Source of the DNA: Oscillospiraceae bacterium
GTDB lineage: Bacteria > Bacillota > Clostridia > Lachnospirales > Lachnospiraceae
Length of the DNA: 64,000 nt
Assembly (NCBI GenBank): GCA_021771715.1
Contig: JAETOO010000012.1
Location: forward strand, 54,384-118,383
Direction of reading: 5' to 3'
Made by a program: the position numbers and the translations under genes. The first letter of the stretch is position 1. Every line of letters begins with the position of its first letter. Positions 44,587-52,680 of this stretch are shown in pieces. A model generated the notes under the pieces. That model made no database searches and had not been told where the DNA came from. It worked only from the letters and a program-made list of their open reading frames with translations.

Positions 44587-44615
44587 GTTTATATCTTTTC
44601 AACTTGCACATAATA
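44587..44615 (+). promoter_or_regulatory. Candidate sigma-G promoter of the SASP gene
   Basis: GTTTA, 17-bp spacer, CATAATA, about 90 bases before the SASP ATG. The -10 fits the sigma-G form well and the -35 only partly. The rest of 44473-44703 shows nothing else. Confidence 0.35.
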
Positions 44616-44703
44616 GGAGTGCGGCAGGAAAAACCGCAAAACAAAAACAGACAGATAAGAAGATCGTAAAAGGATCAAATCAAAAACAAAGGAGGCGTTT
44701 TGA

Positions 44704-44964
44704 ATGTCTAATCGTTCATCTAACACAGCAGCAGTACCGGAGGCAAAGGGAGCACTCGACCGTTTCAAGTATGAGGTGGCAAGCGAGCTGGGCGTACCGC
44801 TCACAGACGGGTACAACGGCAACCTGACCTCCAAGCAGAACGGTTCTGTCGGCGGCTATATGGTCAAGAAAATGATCGAGGCGCAGGAGCGCCAGATGTC
44901 CGGCGCACAGGCGGGCATGGGCCAGACGGCAGGTATGGGTCAGACCACGGGCACGCAGTTCTAA
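44704..44964 (+). CDS. Alpha/beta-type small acid-soluble spore protein
   Basis: An 86-residue SASP that coats and protects spore DNA. The germination-protease site DRFKYEVASELGVPL and the second family block NGNLTSKQNGSVGGYMVKKMIE are intact. The C-terminal end is Met/Gly/Gln-rich (AGMGQTAGMGQTTG), a short in-frame repeat. AAAGGAGG lies 7 bases before the ATG. Presence of this gene is the best evidence that the organism forms spores. Confidence 0.96.
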   Translation: MSNRSSNTAAVPEAKGALDRFKYEVASELGVPLTDGYNGNLTSKQNGSVGGYMVKKMIEAQERQMSGAQAGMGQTAGMGQTTGTQF

Positions 44965-45052
44965 CTGAGACCTAGGTCCCGGTGCAGGCTGCAGCACTCT
45001 GCCACAGCTGACAGAGCGCACTGCACAAAAACAGGAGACATTCTGTAGAAAA

Positions 45053-45096
45053 AATGGGCGGCTGCCGGATCAAACCGGGATGCCGCCCATTCTCTT
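45053..45096. terminator. Terminator between SASP and DUF6465 genes
   Basis: AATGGGCGGC pairs with GCCGCCCATT with CCGG/CCGG pairing inside the loop; TCTCTTT follows on the plus strand and an A/T tract lies on the other side for the convergent gene. Confidence 0.85.
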
Positions 45097-45109
45097 TGCG
45101 ACGGGAAGC

Positions 45110-45601
45110 TTACAGGTCAACGCTGCCTGTAACCTCGTCGTTGATTACGTAGTAAGCCTTGTTCTCCTCCGGCTTCAGGTACAGCGTCACAGACTTCATT
45201 TCGCCGACCTTCCGCTTTAACTGCTTCGTCCAGATCTCCTTCACCTGCTTCAACACGTCGTCCTTGTTGATCTCCTTGCCAAGGTACTGCAGGTACACGG
45301 TCTCAGCGGCTGCGCTTCTCGTCGTCCGCTTCGCGGGGGTCTTCGCAGCTGCCTCCTTCGTCGCCTTCTCCGCCTTCTTGACTGCGGCCTTCGTCTTGCC
45401 GACTGCCTCTGCGACCTTCTCCGCCGCCATCTTCGGTGCTTCCTTCACTGCCTCTACTGCTTCCTCGGCTGCTGCCTTCGGCGCTTTTCTGGGTCTTCCC
45501 ACTGCCTTGGCTGCCATCTTCGGCGCTTCCTTGGCTGCCTCCAGAATCTCATCCGTGGCTGTCTCTGCCGCCTTTACTGTCTTTGTTGTAGTCTTTCTCA
45601 T
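45110..45601 (-). CDS. DUF6465 family protein with histone-H1-like Lys/Ala-rich region
   Basis: A 163-residue protein. Residues 1-95 are Lys/Ala-rich with repeats such as AVEAVKEAPKMAA and an AT-hook-like VGRPRKAP, resembling bacterial histone H1-like proteins. The C-terminal 65 residues (VYLQYLGKEINKDDVLKQVKEIW) form the compact DUF6465 domain seen in Lachnospiraceae. DNA or nucleoid association is inferred from charge only. Strong promoter upstream. Confidence 0.85.
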   Translation of the reverse strand: MRKTTTKTVKAAETATDEILEAAKEAPKMAAKAVGRPRKAPKAAAEEAVEAVKEAPKMAAEKVAEAVGKTKAAVKKAEKATKEAAAKTPAKRTTRSAAAETVYLQYLGKEINKDDVLKQVKEIWTKQLKRKVGEMKSVTLYLKPEENKAYYVINDEVTGSVDL

Positions 45602-45694
45602 AATCGTTCCTCCTCATAGCCTGTTTTGATTATTCTATGATCAAACAAACTGTCCTGCACCAATTCTTATCAGCACTTTTATCAGGTCTTCTGC

Positions 45695-45723
45695 ATAATA
45701 TACCAAATCACAAAAGATTGCAA
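45695..45723 (-). promoter_or_regulatory. Promoter of the DUF6465 gene
   Basis: Minus-strand TTGCAA, 17-bp spacer, TATTAT, about 95 bases before the ATG. Confidence 0.7.
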
Positions 45724-45815
45724 GCCAAAAATTCCGCGCAAACCGCCTCGTTTCGGGCGATTCTGACCATGCCGGATGGGACAGGTGCGGGGACTTTCAC
45801 CGAAAAAGGGAGGAA

Positions 45816-47873
45816 TTACAGACTGATTTGTCCGTTTTGCCGAAGCAGCAGACGCTCATATTTTTTCTTCAGCGCCTGGTGTCCCGGCGCCAGAAGCTTC
45901 GGATCCTCCTTAAGGAGCGTGCCGACCGCCTCGTTTGCCTGCTGCAGCGTGTCGGCATCCGTGTAGATGTCCGCGAGCGCGAAGTCCAGCAGGCCGCTCT
46001 GGCGCACGCCGAAGAGATCGCCCGGCCCGCGCAGCTGCATGTCCCGGTTGGCAATCTCGAAGCCGTCGTTCGACTTGCAGAGGATGTCGAGCCGCTCCCG
46101 GATCTGCTTTCCGTCATTCGTGTGCATGAAGATGCAGTATGACTGCGCGTCCCCGCGCCCGACGCGCCCGCGCAGCTGATGCAGCTGGGCGAGTCCGAAC
46201 CGCTCTGAATTTTCAATCAGCATCACCGTGGCGTTCGGCACGTTGACTCCGACCTCGATCACCGTCGTCGAGACCAGCACCTGGATCTCGTTCGCGAGAA
46301 AGCGCTCCATGATCTCATTCTTTTCCCGCGGCTTCATCTTGCCGTGCAGGTACTCGATCGAGAAGGACAGCGGCAGCTCGCCGCGCAGCGCTTCTGTGTA
46401 GGCGATCACATTCTCGGCGTCGATCGCCTCGCTCTCCTCCACCATCGGGCAGATCACGTACGCCTGGTGCCCGGCCTCGACCTCCTTTCGGATAAATTCA
46501 TACGCCTTTTTGCGGAATCCCGTGTTCACGACGCAGTTCTTGATCGGAAGACGGTTCGCGGGCATTTCGTTGATCACCGAGATGTCGAGGTCGCCGTACA
46601 GGATCACGGCGAGCGTCCTGGGGATCGGGGTCGCACTCATGACGATCGTGTGCGGCAGCTCGCCCTTCTGGGAGAGCGTCTCCCTCTGCCGCACGCCGAA
46701 GCGGTGCTGCTCATCGGTGATCACAAGCGCAAGGCTGTGGTAGACGACCTTCTCCTGGATCAGCGCGTGCGTCCCGATGACCACCGACGCCTCGCCGGAC
46801 TCGATCAGCGCGTACGCCTCCCGCTTCTGCTTTGCCGTCATGGAGCCGGTCAGAAGCACCGCGCCAAACGGGAACCCATTTTGCTCCATCAGCGCCGTGA
46901 AAGCGGCAAAGTGCTGGCGCGCCAACACCTCCGTGGGCGCCATCAGAGCGCTCTGCAGCCCGTTTGCCGCCACCTGGACCATCGCCAGAAAGGAGACGAT
47001 CGTCTTGCCGGAGCCGACATCTCCCTGGATCAGCCGCGCCATCACCGAGTGCCCGGTAAGCTCCTGCCCGATCGCGCGCCACACGCGCTGCTGTGCGCCT
47101 GTCAGCTTGTAGGGAAGGCTCCCGAGCAGCTGTTCCGGCTCCGGGCGTTCACAGATGGCAAAGCGGTTCTCGGCCTTCTCGCGCACCTCCTTGAGTCCGC
47201 GCAGCTGCAGCAGGAAGTAGAAGAACTCGTCAAACACCAGCCTCCTGCGCGCGGCCTGCAGCGACTGCTCATCCCTGGGGAAATGGATCTGCTCGATGGA
47301 AAAATTGTACTCCGCAAGGCTGTAGCGCGCACGGATCTCCTCCGGCAGCGCGTCCGACAGCAGCTGCTTATCGCTCAGCACCTGCCTCACGGCCTTGCTG
47401 ATCATCTGGCTCGTCATCCCCTTTACGAGCGTGTACACAGGGACCATTGTCCCGAGCAGCCCCTGATACTGCTCCACGCGGAAGACGGATGGCTGCTCCA
47501 TCGTGATTCGCGCGCCCTTGGCCCGGATGCGGCCGCGGAAAATGTACGGGACGCCGCTTTTTAAGGAGTTGCGCAGATACGGCATGTTGAACCACGACAG
47601 CTGCAGACTCTCCAGCCCGTCGCTCACGATCCCGGTCGAGATCGAGAGCCCGCGGATGTACCGCGTCTCCAGCGGCCCCAACAGCCGCCCGCACACGGAC
47701 ACAAAGTCGCCCTCCCGGACTGCCGCGACCGCGACAGGCTCCTCGTACCGCTCGTACGTGCGCGGATAGTAGCCGATCAGCTCCTCCAGCGTCGAAATCC
47801 CCGCCTTCTCAAACAGCGCGCATGTTTTGCTGCCGATCCCCTTCAGGGTATCCAGTGATGCATTCAGATCCAT
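45816..47873 (-). CDS. recG: ATP-dependent DNA helicase RecG
   Basis: A 685-residue RecG, which remodels stalled forks and Holliday junctions. An N-terminal wedge/OB domain (SVCGRLLGPLETRYI) precedes the helicase: Walker A RLIQGDVGSGKTIVS, motif II VITDEQHRFGVRQ, motif III MSATPIPRTLA and motif VI QLRGRVGRGDAQSYC. The start is set at MDLNASLDTLKGIGSKT, the usual family N-terminus, with AGGA close upstream; the ORF-track extension runs into the upstream terminator. Confidence 0.96.
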   Translation of the reverse strand: MDLNASLDTLKGIGSKTCALFEKAGISTLEELIGYYPRTYERYEEPVAVAAVREGDFVSVCGRLLGPLETRYIRGLSISTGIVSDGLESLQLSWFNMPYLRNSLKSGVPYIFRGRIRAKGARITMEQPSVFRVEQYQGLLGTMVPVYTLVKGMTSQMISKAVRQVLSDKQLLSDALPEEIRARYSLAEYNFSIEQIHFPRDEQSLQAARRRLVFDEFFYFLLQLRGLKEVREKAENRFAICERPEPEQLLGSLPYKLTGAQQRVWRAIGQELTGHSVMARLIQGDVGSGKTIVSFLAMVQVAANGLQSALMAPTEVLARQHFAAFTALMEQNGFPFGAVLLTGSMTAKQKREAYALIESGEASVVIGTHALIQEKVVYHSLALVITDEQHRFGVRQRETLSQKGELPHTIVMSATPIPRTLAVILYGDLDISVINEMPANRLPIKNCVVNTGFRKKAYEFIRKEVEAGHQAYVICPMVEESEAIDAENVIAYTEALRGELPLSFSIEYLHGKMKPREKNEIMERFLANEIQVLVSTTVIEVGVNVPNATVMLIENSERFGLAQLHQLRGRVGRGDAQSYCIFMHTNDGKQIRERLDILCKSNDGFEIANRDMQLRGPGDLFGVRQSGLLDFALADIYTDADTLQQANEAVGTLLKEDPKLLAPGHQALKKKYERLLLRQNGQISL

Positions 47874-47895
47874 AGTTCCTGCTTCCTCCGCCATA

Positions 47896-47946
47896 AAAAA
47901 GCGGGCGCTGCAAATGTGGTTTGGACACGCTTGCAGCCCCGCCTTA
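47896..47946 (-). terminator. Terminator between the fakA-like gene and recG
   Basis: On the minus strand AAGGCGGGGCTGCAA pairs with TTGCAGCGCCCGCTT (one bulge), followed by TTTTT. It probably separates recG expression from the asp23-fakA transcript, at least partly. Confidence 0.75.
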
Positions 47947-47974
47947 ACGTTCTGTGTTTCCTTACAGCCAGGCT

Positions 47975-49669
47975 TTACTCCACGCTGACAATGTAGTAGT
48001 AGATCGGCTGGCCGCCGTAGTTCAGCTCCACGTCGCACTCCGGATACTGCTCTTCCACCTTGGTGCGGAGCGCGGTTGCCTCCTCCTCGTTCATATCCTC
48101 GCCGTAGTAGATGCTGATCAGCTCAGCCTCGTCCGTCATCATCTCGCGAATCGTCTCGAGCGCGACCGGGTCAACCTCCTTGCCGACGGCCAGAATTGCG
48201 TGGTCGCCGACTCCCATGATATCCCCTGCCTGGATGGTCTTGTCGTCGATGTGCGTGTCACGGACCGCGTACGTCAGCTGGCCGGTCCGCACGCGGCTGA
48301 TCTCCTCGGTCATCGCCTCCGCATTTTCCTCGGGCGTCTTCTCCGGGACGTAATTGATCACCGCCGTGATCCCCTGCGGGATCGTCTTCGTCGGAATCAC
48401 GATAATCTGCTTGTCCTCGGTCAGATCGCGCGCCTGGTTCGCCGCCATAATGATGTTCTTATTGTTCGGGAGGATGAAGATCGTGTCTGCGTTCACCTGG
48501 TCGATCGCATTGAGCATATCCTCCGTCGACGGGTTCATCGTCTGCCCGCCCTCGATCAGATAGTCGACGCCGAGATCGTGGAAAATCTCTTTGATTCCCT
48601 CGCCGATCGACACGGAGATGAAGCCGACCGGCTTGTGCTCCTTAGGCTGCTGCGCCTCCTTTGCCGCCTTCTCCTCGGCCGCCTTGCGCTCTGCCTCCTT
48701 CTTCTCGGACTCCTTGAAGAGCTTCTCCTGGTGCTCCTCGCGCATATTGTCGATCTTCATGCGGGTCAGGGATCCGTACGTCAGTGCGCGCTGGATCGCA
48801 AGTCCCGGGTCGTTCGTGTGGACGTGCACCTTGACGATCCCATCGTCCGACACGACGACGATCGAGTCCCCGATCGACTCCAGGTACGCTTTGAACTCCA
48901 GCTCGGTCTCCTCGGTGTACTCCTTCTCGAGCAGGATGATAAACTCGGTGCAGTAGCCGTAGCGGATCTCCGCCGGCGCCTGTGCCTGTGTATCCGCCGC
49001 CGGGGCCTCCCCGGTCTGGGCTGCGTCGAGGCTGTAGTCAACCTCCTTGCCGAGAAACGCGTCGTACGCGCCCTTCAGTACCTGCAGCAAGCCCTCTCCG
49101 CCGGAATCCACGACGCCTGCCTCCTTGAGCACCGGAAGCATCTCCGGCGTCTGGTCCAGGACCTCCTCGCTGCGGCGAACGATCTCCCCGAGCATCGCCT
49201 CCAGCTCGATATCCGGATTCTCCTCCAGAAGCTCAACCGCACGGTCTGCCGCGCCGCGCGCCACTGTCAGAATTGTGCCCTCCTTCGGCTTCATGACCGC
49301 CTTGTACGCGGTCTCGACTGCCTTCTGGAATGCGGAGGCGAGCGTGGCGGTGTCGACCTCCTGCTCACTCTTGATCACCTTTGTAAATCCGCGCAGCAGC
49401 TGGGAGAGGATCACGCCGGAATTTCCCCGCGCGCCGCGCAACGATCCGGAGGAGACCGCCTTCGCGAAGGTCTCCATCGTCACCTGCTCCATCGCAGCGA
49501 CTTCTTTCGCAGCCGACATAATCGTCAGCGTCATATTGGTACCCGTATCCCCGTCCGGAACGGGAAATACGTTCAGTTCATTGATCCACTCTTTTTTTGC
49601 TTCCAGATTCTTTGCGCCGGAGAGAAACATTTTCGCCATCAGGGACGCATCAATCGTTGTTGTATTCAC
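47975..49669 (-). CDS. DAK2/DegV-type fatty acid kinase subunit (FakA/YloV-like)
   Basis: A 564-residue protein with an N-terminal DhaL/DAK2 domain (ELNVFPVPDGDTGTNMTLTIM; GSLRGARGNSGVILSQLLRGF) that binds ATP-Mg, a middle domain (VVDSGGEGLLQVLKGA) and a C-terminal EDD-like region. FakA phosphorylates fatty acids bound to FakB partners. A Glu/Lys/Ala-rich coiled segment (ESEKKEAERKAAEEKAAKEA) is inserted near residue 320. The GTG start is fixed by AAGGAGG 8 bases upstream. It lies 13 bases after the Asp23 gene, a conserved pairing. Confidence 0.93.
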   Translation of the reverse strand: MNTTTIDASLMAKMFLSGAKNLEAKKEWINELNVFPVPDGDTGTNMTLTIMSAAKEVAAMEQVTMETFAKAVSSGSLRGARGNSGVILSQLLRGFTKVIKSEQEVDTATLASAFQKAVETAYKAVMKPKEGTILTVARGAADRAVELLEENPDIELEAMLGEIVRRSEEVLDQTPEMLPVLKEAGVVDSGGEGLLQVLKGAYDAFLGKEVDYSLDAAQTGEAPAADTQAQAPAEIRYGYCTEFIILLEKEYTEETELEFKAYLESIGDSIVVVSDDGIVKVHVHTNDPGLAIQRALTYGSLTRMKIDNMREEHQEKLFKESEKKEAERKAAEEKAAKEAQQPKEHKPVGFISVSIGEGIKEIFHDLGVDYLIEGGQTMNPSTEDMLNAIDQVNADTIFILPNNKNIIMAANQARDLTEDKQIIVIPTKTIPQGITAVINYVPEKTPEENAEAMTEEISRVRTGQLTYAVRDTHIDDKTIQAGDIMGVGDHAILAVGKEVDPVALETIREMMTDEAELISIYYGEDMNEEEATALRTKVEEQYPECDVELNYGGQPIYYYIVSVE

Positions 49670-49682
49670 TGGTACATCCTCC

Positions 49683-50039
49683 TTAATCAATCACCCGTAC
49701 GCCCTCGACGTACATATTGATTTTTTCTACTTCCATCCCGGTAAACTCCTCCACGCGGTACTTTACATTGCCGAACAGGTTGTCCGCAACCGCAGAGATG
49801 CTCACACCGTAGGATACGATGACATGAAAATCAATCGTGATTTTATTCTCCTCTATCTTTACATTGAGGCCACGCTCGAGACTGTCCCTCTTGAGGAGAC
49901 GCACCAGACCGTCCTTCATGCTGACAATCGCCATACCGACAATACCGAAGCACTCGACTGCCACGCTGCCGGCATACGTTGCAATTACGTTCGGATCAAT
50001 TACGATCGAGCCAAGCTCGTTACTCATACGTCCTTTCAT
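49683..50039 (-). CDS. Asp23/Gls24 family envelope stress protein
   Basis: A 118-residue Asp23-family protein (GSIVIDPNVIATYAGSVAVECFGIVGM; IDFHVIVSYGVSISAVADNLFGNVKYRVEEFTGM). Members form membrane-associated filaments or influence envelope stress and are commonly next to fakA. The start MKGRMSNELG is supported by GGAGG 9 bases upstream; the ORF-track start at 50330 lies beyond the promoter region of this gene. Confidence 0.93.
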   Translation of the reverse strand: MKGRMSNELGSIVIDPNVIATYAGSVAVECFGIVGMAIVSMKDGLVRLLKRDSLERGLNVKIEENKITIDFHVIVSYGVSISAVADNLFGNVKYRVEEFTGMEVEKINMYVEGVRVID

Positions 50040-50106
50040 AAAAAGAAACCTCCATCTTAACTCATTTCTGAGTTTTCTGTTCCAAAAAGTCATGAACCCA
50101 CCTGAT

Positions 50107-50134
50107 ATTGTACCAGAAATCCCTGTAAATGCAA
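50107..50134 (-). promoter_or_regulatory. Promoter of asp23-fakA
   Basis: Minus-strand TTGCAT, 16-bp spacer, TACAAT. Confidence 0.65.
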
Positions 50135-50182
50135 AGCAATATTTACCTGTTTTAAAAATTTTCCTGAATCGCAAAATTTCTC

Positions 50183-50211
50183 TTGCAAAATAATGTTGTA
50201 TCTGGTAGAAT
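50183..50211 (+). promoter_or_regulatory. Promoter of rpmB
   Basis: TTGCAA, 17-bp spacer, TAGAAT, about 60 bases before the rpmB ATG; divergent from the asp23 promoter. Confidence 0.75.
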
Positions 50212-50273
50212 ATTTTTGCTGTGAGTCTGCAAGTGTATTTTGTGGGCTTAATACATGTCAAGGAGGTGTTATC

Positions 50274-50462
50274 ATGGCGAAGTGTGCTATTTGTGATAAA
50301 GCTGTTCATTTCGGAAACAACGTAAGCCATTCACACAGAAGAAGCAACAAGATCTGGAAGTCCAACATCCAGCATGTCAAAGTAAAGACAGGAAATGGAG
50401 CTGCAAAGAGAATGTACGTTTGTACTTCTTGCCTCAGATCCGGAAAAGTGGAAAGAGCTTAA
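50274..50462 (+). CDS. rpmB: 50S ribosomal protein L28 (zinc-binding form)
   Basis: A 62-residue L28. It has the two CxxC pairs of the zinc-ribbon form (CAIC near residue 4 and CTSC near residue 52) and HFGNNVSHSHRRSNKIWKSN. AAGGAGGTG sits 7 bases before the ATG. Monocistronic between a clear promoter and terminator; the longer ORF in the track is not needed. Confidence 0.98.
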   Translation: MAKCAICDKAVHFGNNVSHSHRRSNKIWKSNIQHVKVKTGNGAAKRMYVCTSCLRSGKVERA

Positions 50463-50480
50463 TCAGTCTGAAAGATAATG

Positions 50481-50513
50481 AGACAGGTCATCGAAAGGTG
50501 CCTGTCTTTTTTC
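50481..50513 (+). terminator. rpmB terminator
   Basis: AGACAGG...CCTGTCT stem followed by a run of six Ts. Confidence 0.88.
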
Positions 50514-50545
50514 TTTCCGGCAAAACATTTCCCATCCTCTGCGCT

Positions 50546-50683
50546 TCAGCAGCAGAACAGGTTGTAGCTGATCAGCAAAAAGAGCAGGATCAGGACGACA
50601 CACCAGAAGATGTCCGAGATGATCAGGCCGATCAGAATGCCGATGGAGATGCAGAACAGGGTGTAGCCGATCAGTTTGCGCAT
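50546..50683 (-). CDS. Small two-helix membrane protein (45 aa)
   Basis: This ORF is below the size cut-off of the supplied track. It encodes 45 residues starting MRKLIGYTLFCISIGILIGL and ending SYNLFCC. Two hydrophobic stretches (about residues 5-22 and 25-43) are joined by SDIFW, predicting a helical hairpin in the membrane. An AGGA lies 5 bases before the ATG. Codon use is clean and it lies on the same strand just after the ytfJ gene. No function is known to me. The gap 50514-50777 holds nothing else. Confidence 0.75.
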   Translation of the reverse strand: MRKLIGYTLFCISIGILIGLIISDIFWCVVLILLFLLISYNLFCC

Positions 50684-50777
50684 GGGGATCCTGCCGGGGC
50701 TTTTCTATAATGTATGCAGGCAGAGGCCGGATGATTCCGCACCTCTGCCCTGCATATCCTGCGCACAGCGCGTGAGA

Positions 50778-51185
50778 TCAGAATGTCTCCTCCTCGTTGG
50801 CCGCACTGTGAATCGCCTCGTCGACTTCCGGGTCCGGGGCATCCTTCTTCGCGGACGAGCCCGGGACGAATTTGTTCACAAAGTCGGGCACCATGTCGAG
50901 GATCTTGGTGACGCTGTCCTGATTCTTGACGTTGACCAGTTTCGTCGTCCCGTCGCGGATCACGAGCACGGCACTTGGCGAGATCTTGCCTCCCATGCCG
51001 CCGCCTCCGTTGTTCTTCTTGTCCTCGGACTTTGCAGAGGCCGCCACCCCGAAGGAGACGTCGACCAGCGGAAGGATGATCGTATCTCCCACCGTAATCG
51101 CATCGCCCACCACCGTCTTGGTCGTGATAAAATTCTCCATTCCTCTGAATAAGGATTCTACCGTGTTCTGAAAATTATCTGCCAT
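50778..51185 (-). CDS. ytfJ: GerW family sporulation protein (YtfJ-like)
   Basis: A 135-residue YtfJ/GerW-type protein: ENFITTKTVVGDAITVGDTIILPLVDVSFGVA, then a Gly-rich NNGGGGMGGKISPSAVLVI and a short C-terminal VPDFVNKF. In Bacillus the family is needed for spore germination. It overlaps the 3-prime end of the DUF2953 gene by 11 bases, a conserved pairing in clostridia, so the two are translationally coupled. Confidence 0.93.
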   Translation of the reverse strand: MADNFQNTVESLFRGMENFITTKTVVGDAITVGDTIILPLVDVSFGVAASAKSEDKKNNGGGGMGGKISPSAVLVIRDGTTKLVNVKNQDSVTKILDMVPDFVNKFVPGSSAKKDAPDPEVDEAIHSAANEEETF

Positions 51186-52503
51186 CGCGTGAATCTCCTT
51201 TCTCTCTGACCTTTCGGATCAATCGCCTCAGTTTCTTATTTCGAAACAGCCGCCACCCGGTGCGCAGCAAGTGGATCGCCCGGATGTGTCCCGCAGCCGT
51301 TATCTCACCTTCCAGTACCGCCTCATTAAAATCCGGCTCCACAGCCAGCTCTGACGACGCGGGGAGCAGCAGATAGAGTACCCCCGCAAGCTTTCCGGTC
51401 GCCGCAGGGTCCCCCGTGCCAAACCGCAGACTGCCCCGGATCCGCCGCGGCCGGTAATGCCGCAGCAGTCCAAACAGTTCCCCCTTCAGCTCCAGAAGCA
51501 GCTCCTTCGCCGCATAGTCCTCGAGGAACTGCAGCAGCTCCTCAAACCGCTCCAGCAGCGCCGCGATCCGTCCCGGAATCGCCGCAGCTTTCCCGGCCAG
51601 CGCCTCAGCCTTCCCCGCCAGCGCCGAGACAGAGCGAACCAGACCGCGCAGCCGCTCCTTACTATCGCACAATGTCTTTTTGATTGTACCACAACAGGCG
51701 CGGATTTTATACCAGAGAATTCGGATTTTTTCTGCGAGGCTGCGCTTTTCGGGGGCGGTGTCGGAGTGTACTGATTCCTGCTCTTCCTCCTGCAGGATCG
51801 TCTCCGCACGGTCATTCTGCGCTATTTCCGCACCGCATTGCTCTTGCTGCCCTTGTTGCTCTTGTTGGTCTGGATCTGTGCGGTTGTCCTGCGCTGCCTC
51901 TTCTACACCTTCCAGCCTCAGCAGCTGCTCTGGCCCCGGCCTATCTTCCGGCTCCGCTGATCCCTGCTTTTCCTCCTGCAGCCTTGTCTCCGCACGGCCA
52001 TTCTGCACTATTTCCGCACCGCATTGTTCTTGTTGCTCTGGATCTGTGCGGTCGTCCTGCGTGATTTCTCTTTCGCGCTGTGCATCCTCTTGCTGTTCTC
52101 GCTCTGTGCGGTCGCTCTCCACTGTTTCCTCTTGTTCTGTTTTCTGCTGCTCCGGCTCCGGGTGTCCGCTTTCCTGCGGTTTCCTGCGTCTCCCCTTCGC
52201 GCGCCGCTTTCTCCCGCTTGCGCCTGCCAGCAGCCGCTTCAGCGACGACAGCGAGATCCCGAAGATCCGGATCTCCATCTGCGCCCGGCGCGTCGCGCCG
52301 TCGATTCCCAACCGCACGCTGATCAGTCTCAGCAGCCAGGATACCTGCAGCCCTGCCGAGAGCTCCTGCTCGTTCTTCACCGCATGCCCTCTGTACCGCA
52401 CCGGCACGAACACGACTGCCAGAACGACCAGCAGAAGCAGCAGCAAAAGTGCCGCGAGGAGAATCCCTGTAAGTTTTAGTATGCCCAGAATGATGTGCAG
52501 CAT
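51175..52503 (-). CDS. DUF2953 domain protein with long repeat insert
   Basis: A 442-residue protein with an N-terminal hydrophobic helix (about residues 7-33), a first DUF2953-like block (FVPVRYRGHAVKNEQELSAGLQVSWLLRLISVR), and a C-terminal block (GTGDPAATGKLAGVLYLLLPASSELAVEPDFNEAVLEGEITAAGHI). Between them, residues about 95-270 form a Gln/Glu/Asp-rich insert with two long internal repeats. Family members often accompany ytfJ; a spore-related role is inferred from that association. Overlaps ytfJ. Confidence 0.88.
   Translation of the reverse strand: MLHIILGILKLTGILLAALLLLLLLVVLAVVFVPVRYRGHAVKNEQELSAGLQVSWLLRLISVRLGIDGATRRAQMEIRIFGISLSSLKRLLAGASGRKRRAKGRRRKPQESGHPEPEQQKTEQEETVESDRTEREQQEDAQREREITQDDRTDPEQQEQCGAEIVQNGRAETRLQEEKQGSAEPEDRPGPEQLLRLEGVEEAAQDNRTDPDQQEQQGQQEQCGAEIAQNDRAETILQEEEQESVHSDTAPEKRSLAEKIRILWYKIRACCGTIKKTLCDSKERLRGLVRSVSALAGKAEALAGKAAAIPGRIAALLERFEELLQFLEDYAAKELLLELKGELFGLLRHYRPRRIRGSLRFGTGDPAATGKLAGVLYLLLPASSELAVEPDFNEAVLEGEITAAGHIRAIHLLRTGWRLFRNKKLRRLIRKVREKGDSRDGR
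51774..52070 (-). repeat. About 186-bp in-frame direct repeat in the DUF2953 gene (2 copies)
   Basis: CCTCCTGCA...TCTCCGCACGG starts at 51786 and again at 51972, 186 bp (62 codons) apart. Both copies continue through ATTTCCGCACCGCATTG and a GGATCTGTGCGGT block. Shorter CTTGTTGCT repeats are nested within. Confidence 0.85.
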
Positions 52504-52551
52504 ATACCTCTCCCGATTTTCTCAAAAAGCGCTCCGCGATGCTTACTCGCG

Positions 52552-52680
52552 CCCACCGGCAACTGTCGACTCGCCCGACTTTGCAAATTACTCCCGGTCG
52601 TTCGACGTCCTGTCCGACTCCGTGAAATGCTCCCGGACATTCGTCGACTCATCTGACTTCGCGAAATACTCCCGGACATT
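52552..52680 (-). repeat. 39-bp tandem repeat spanning the 3-prime end of the unknown gene
   Basis: The CTCCCGG anchor recurs at 52591, 52630 and 52669, exactly 39 bp apart. The distal unit lies beyond the TAA at 52588 but keeps the same frame. Confidence 0.9.

Noticed and set aside
46344-47564. 406-residue plus-strand ORF inside recG
   Set aside because: RecG is unmistakable on the minus strand over the whole interval.
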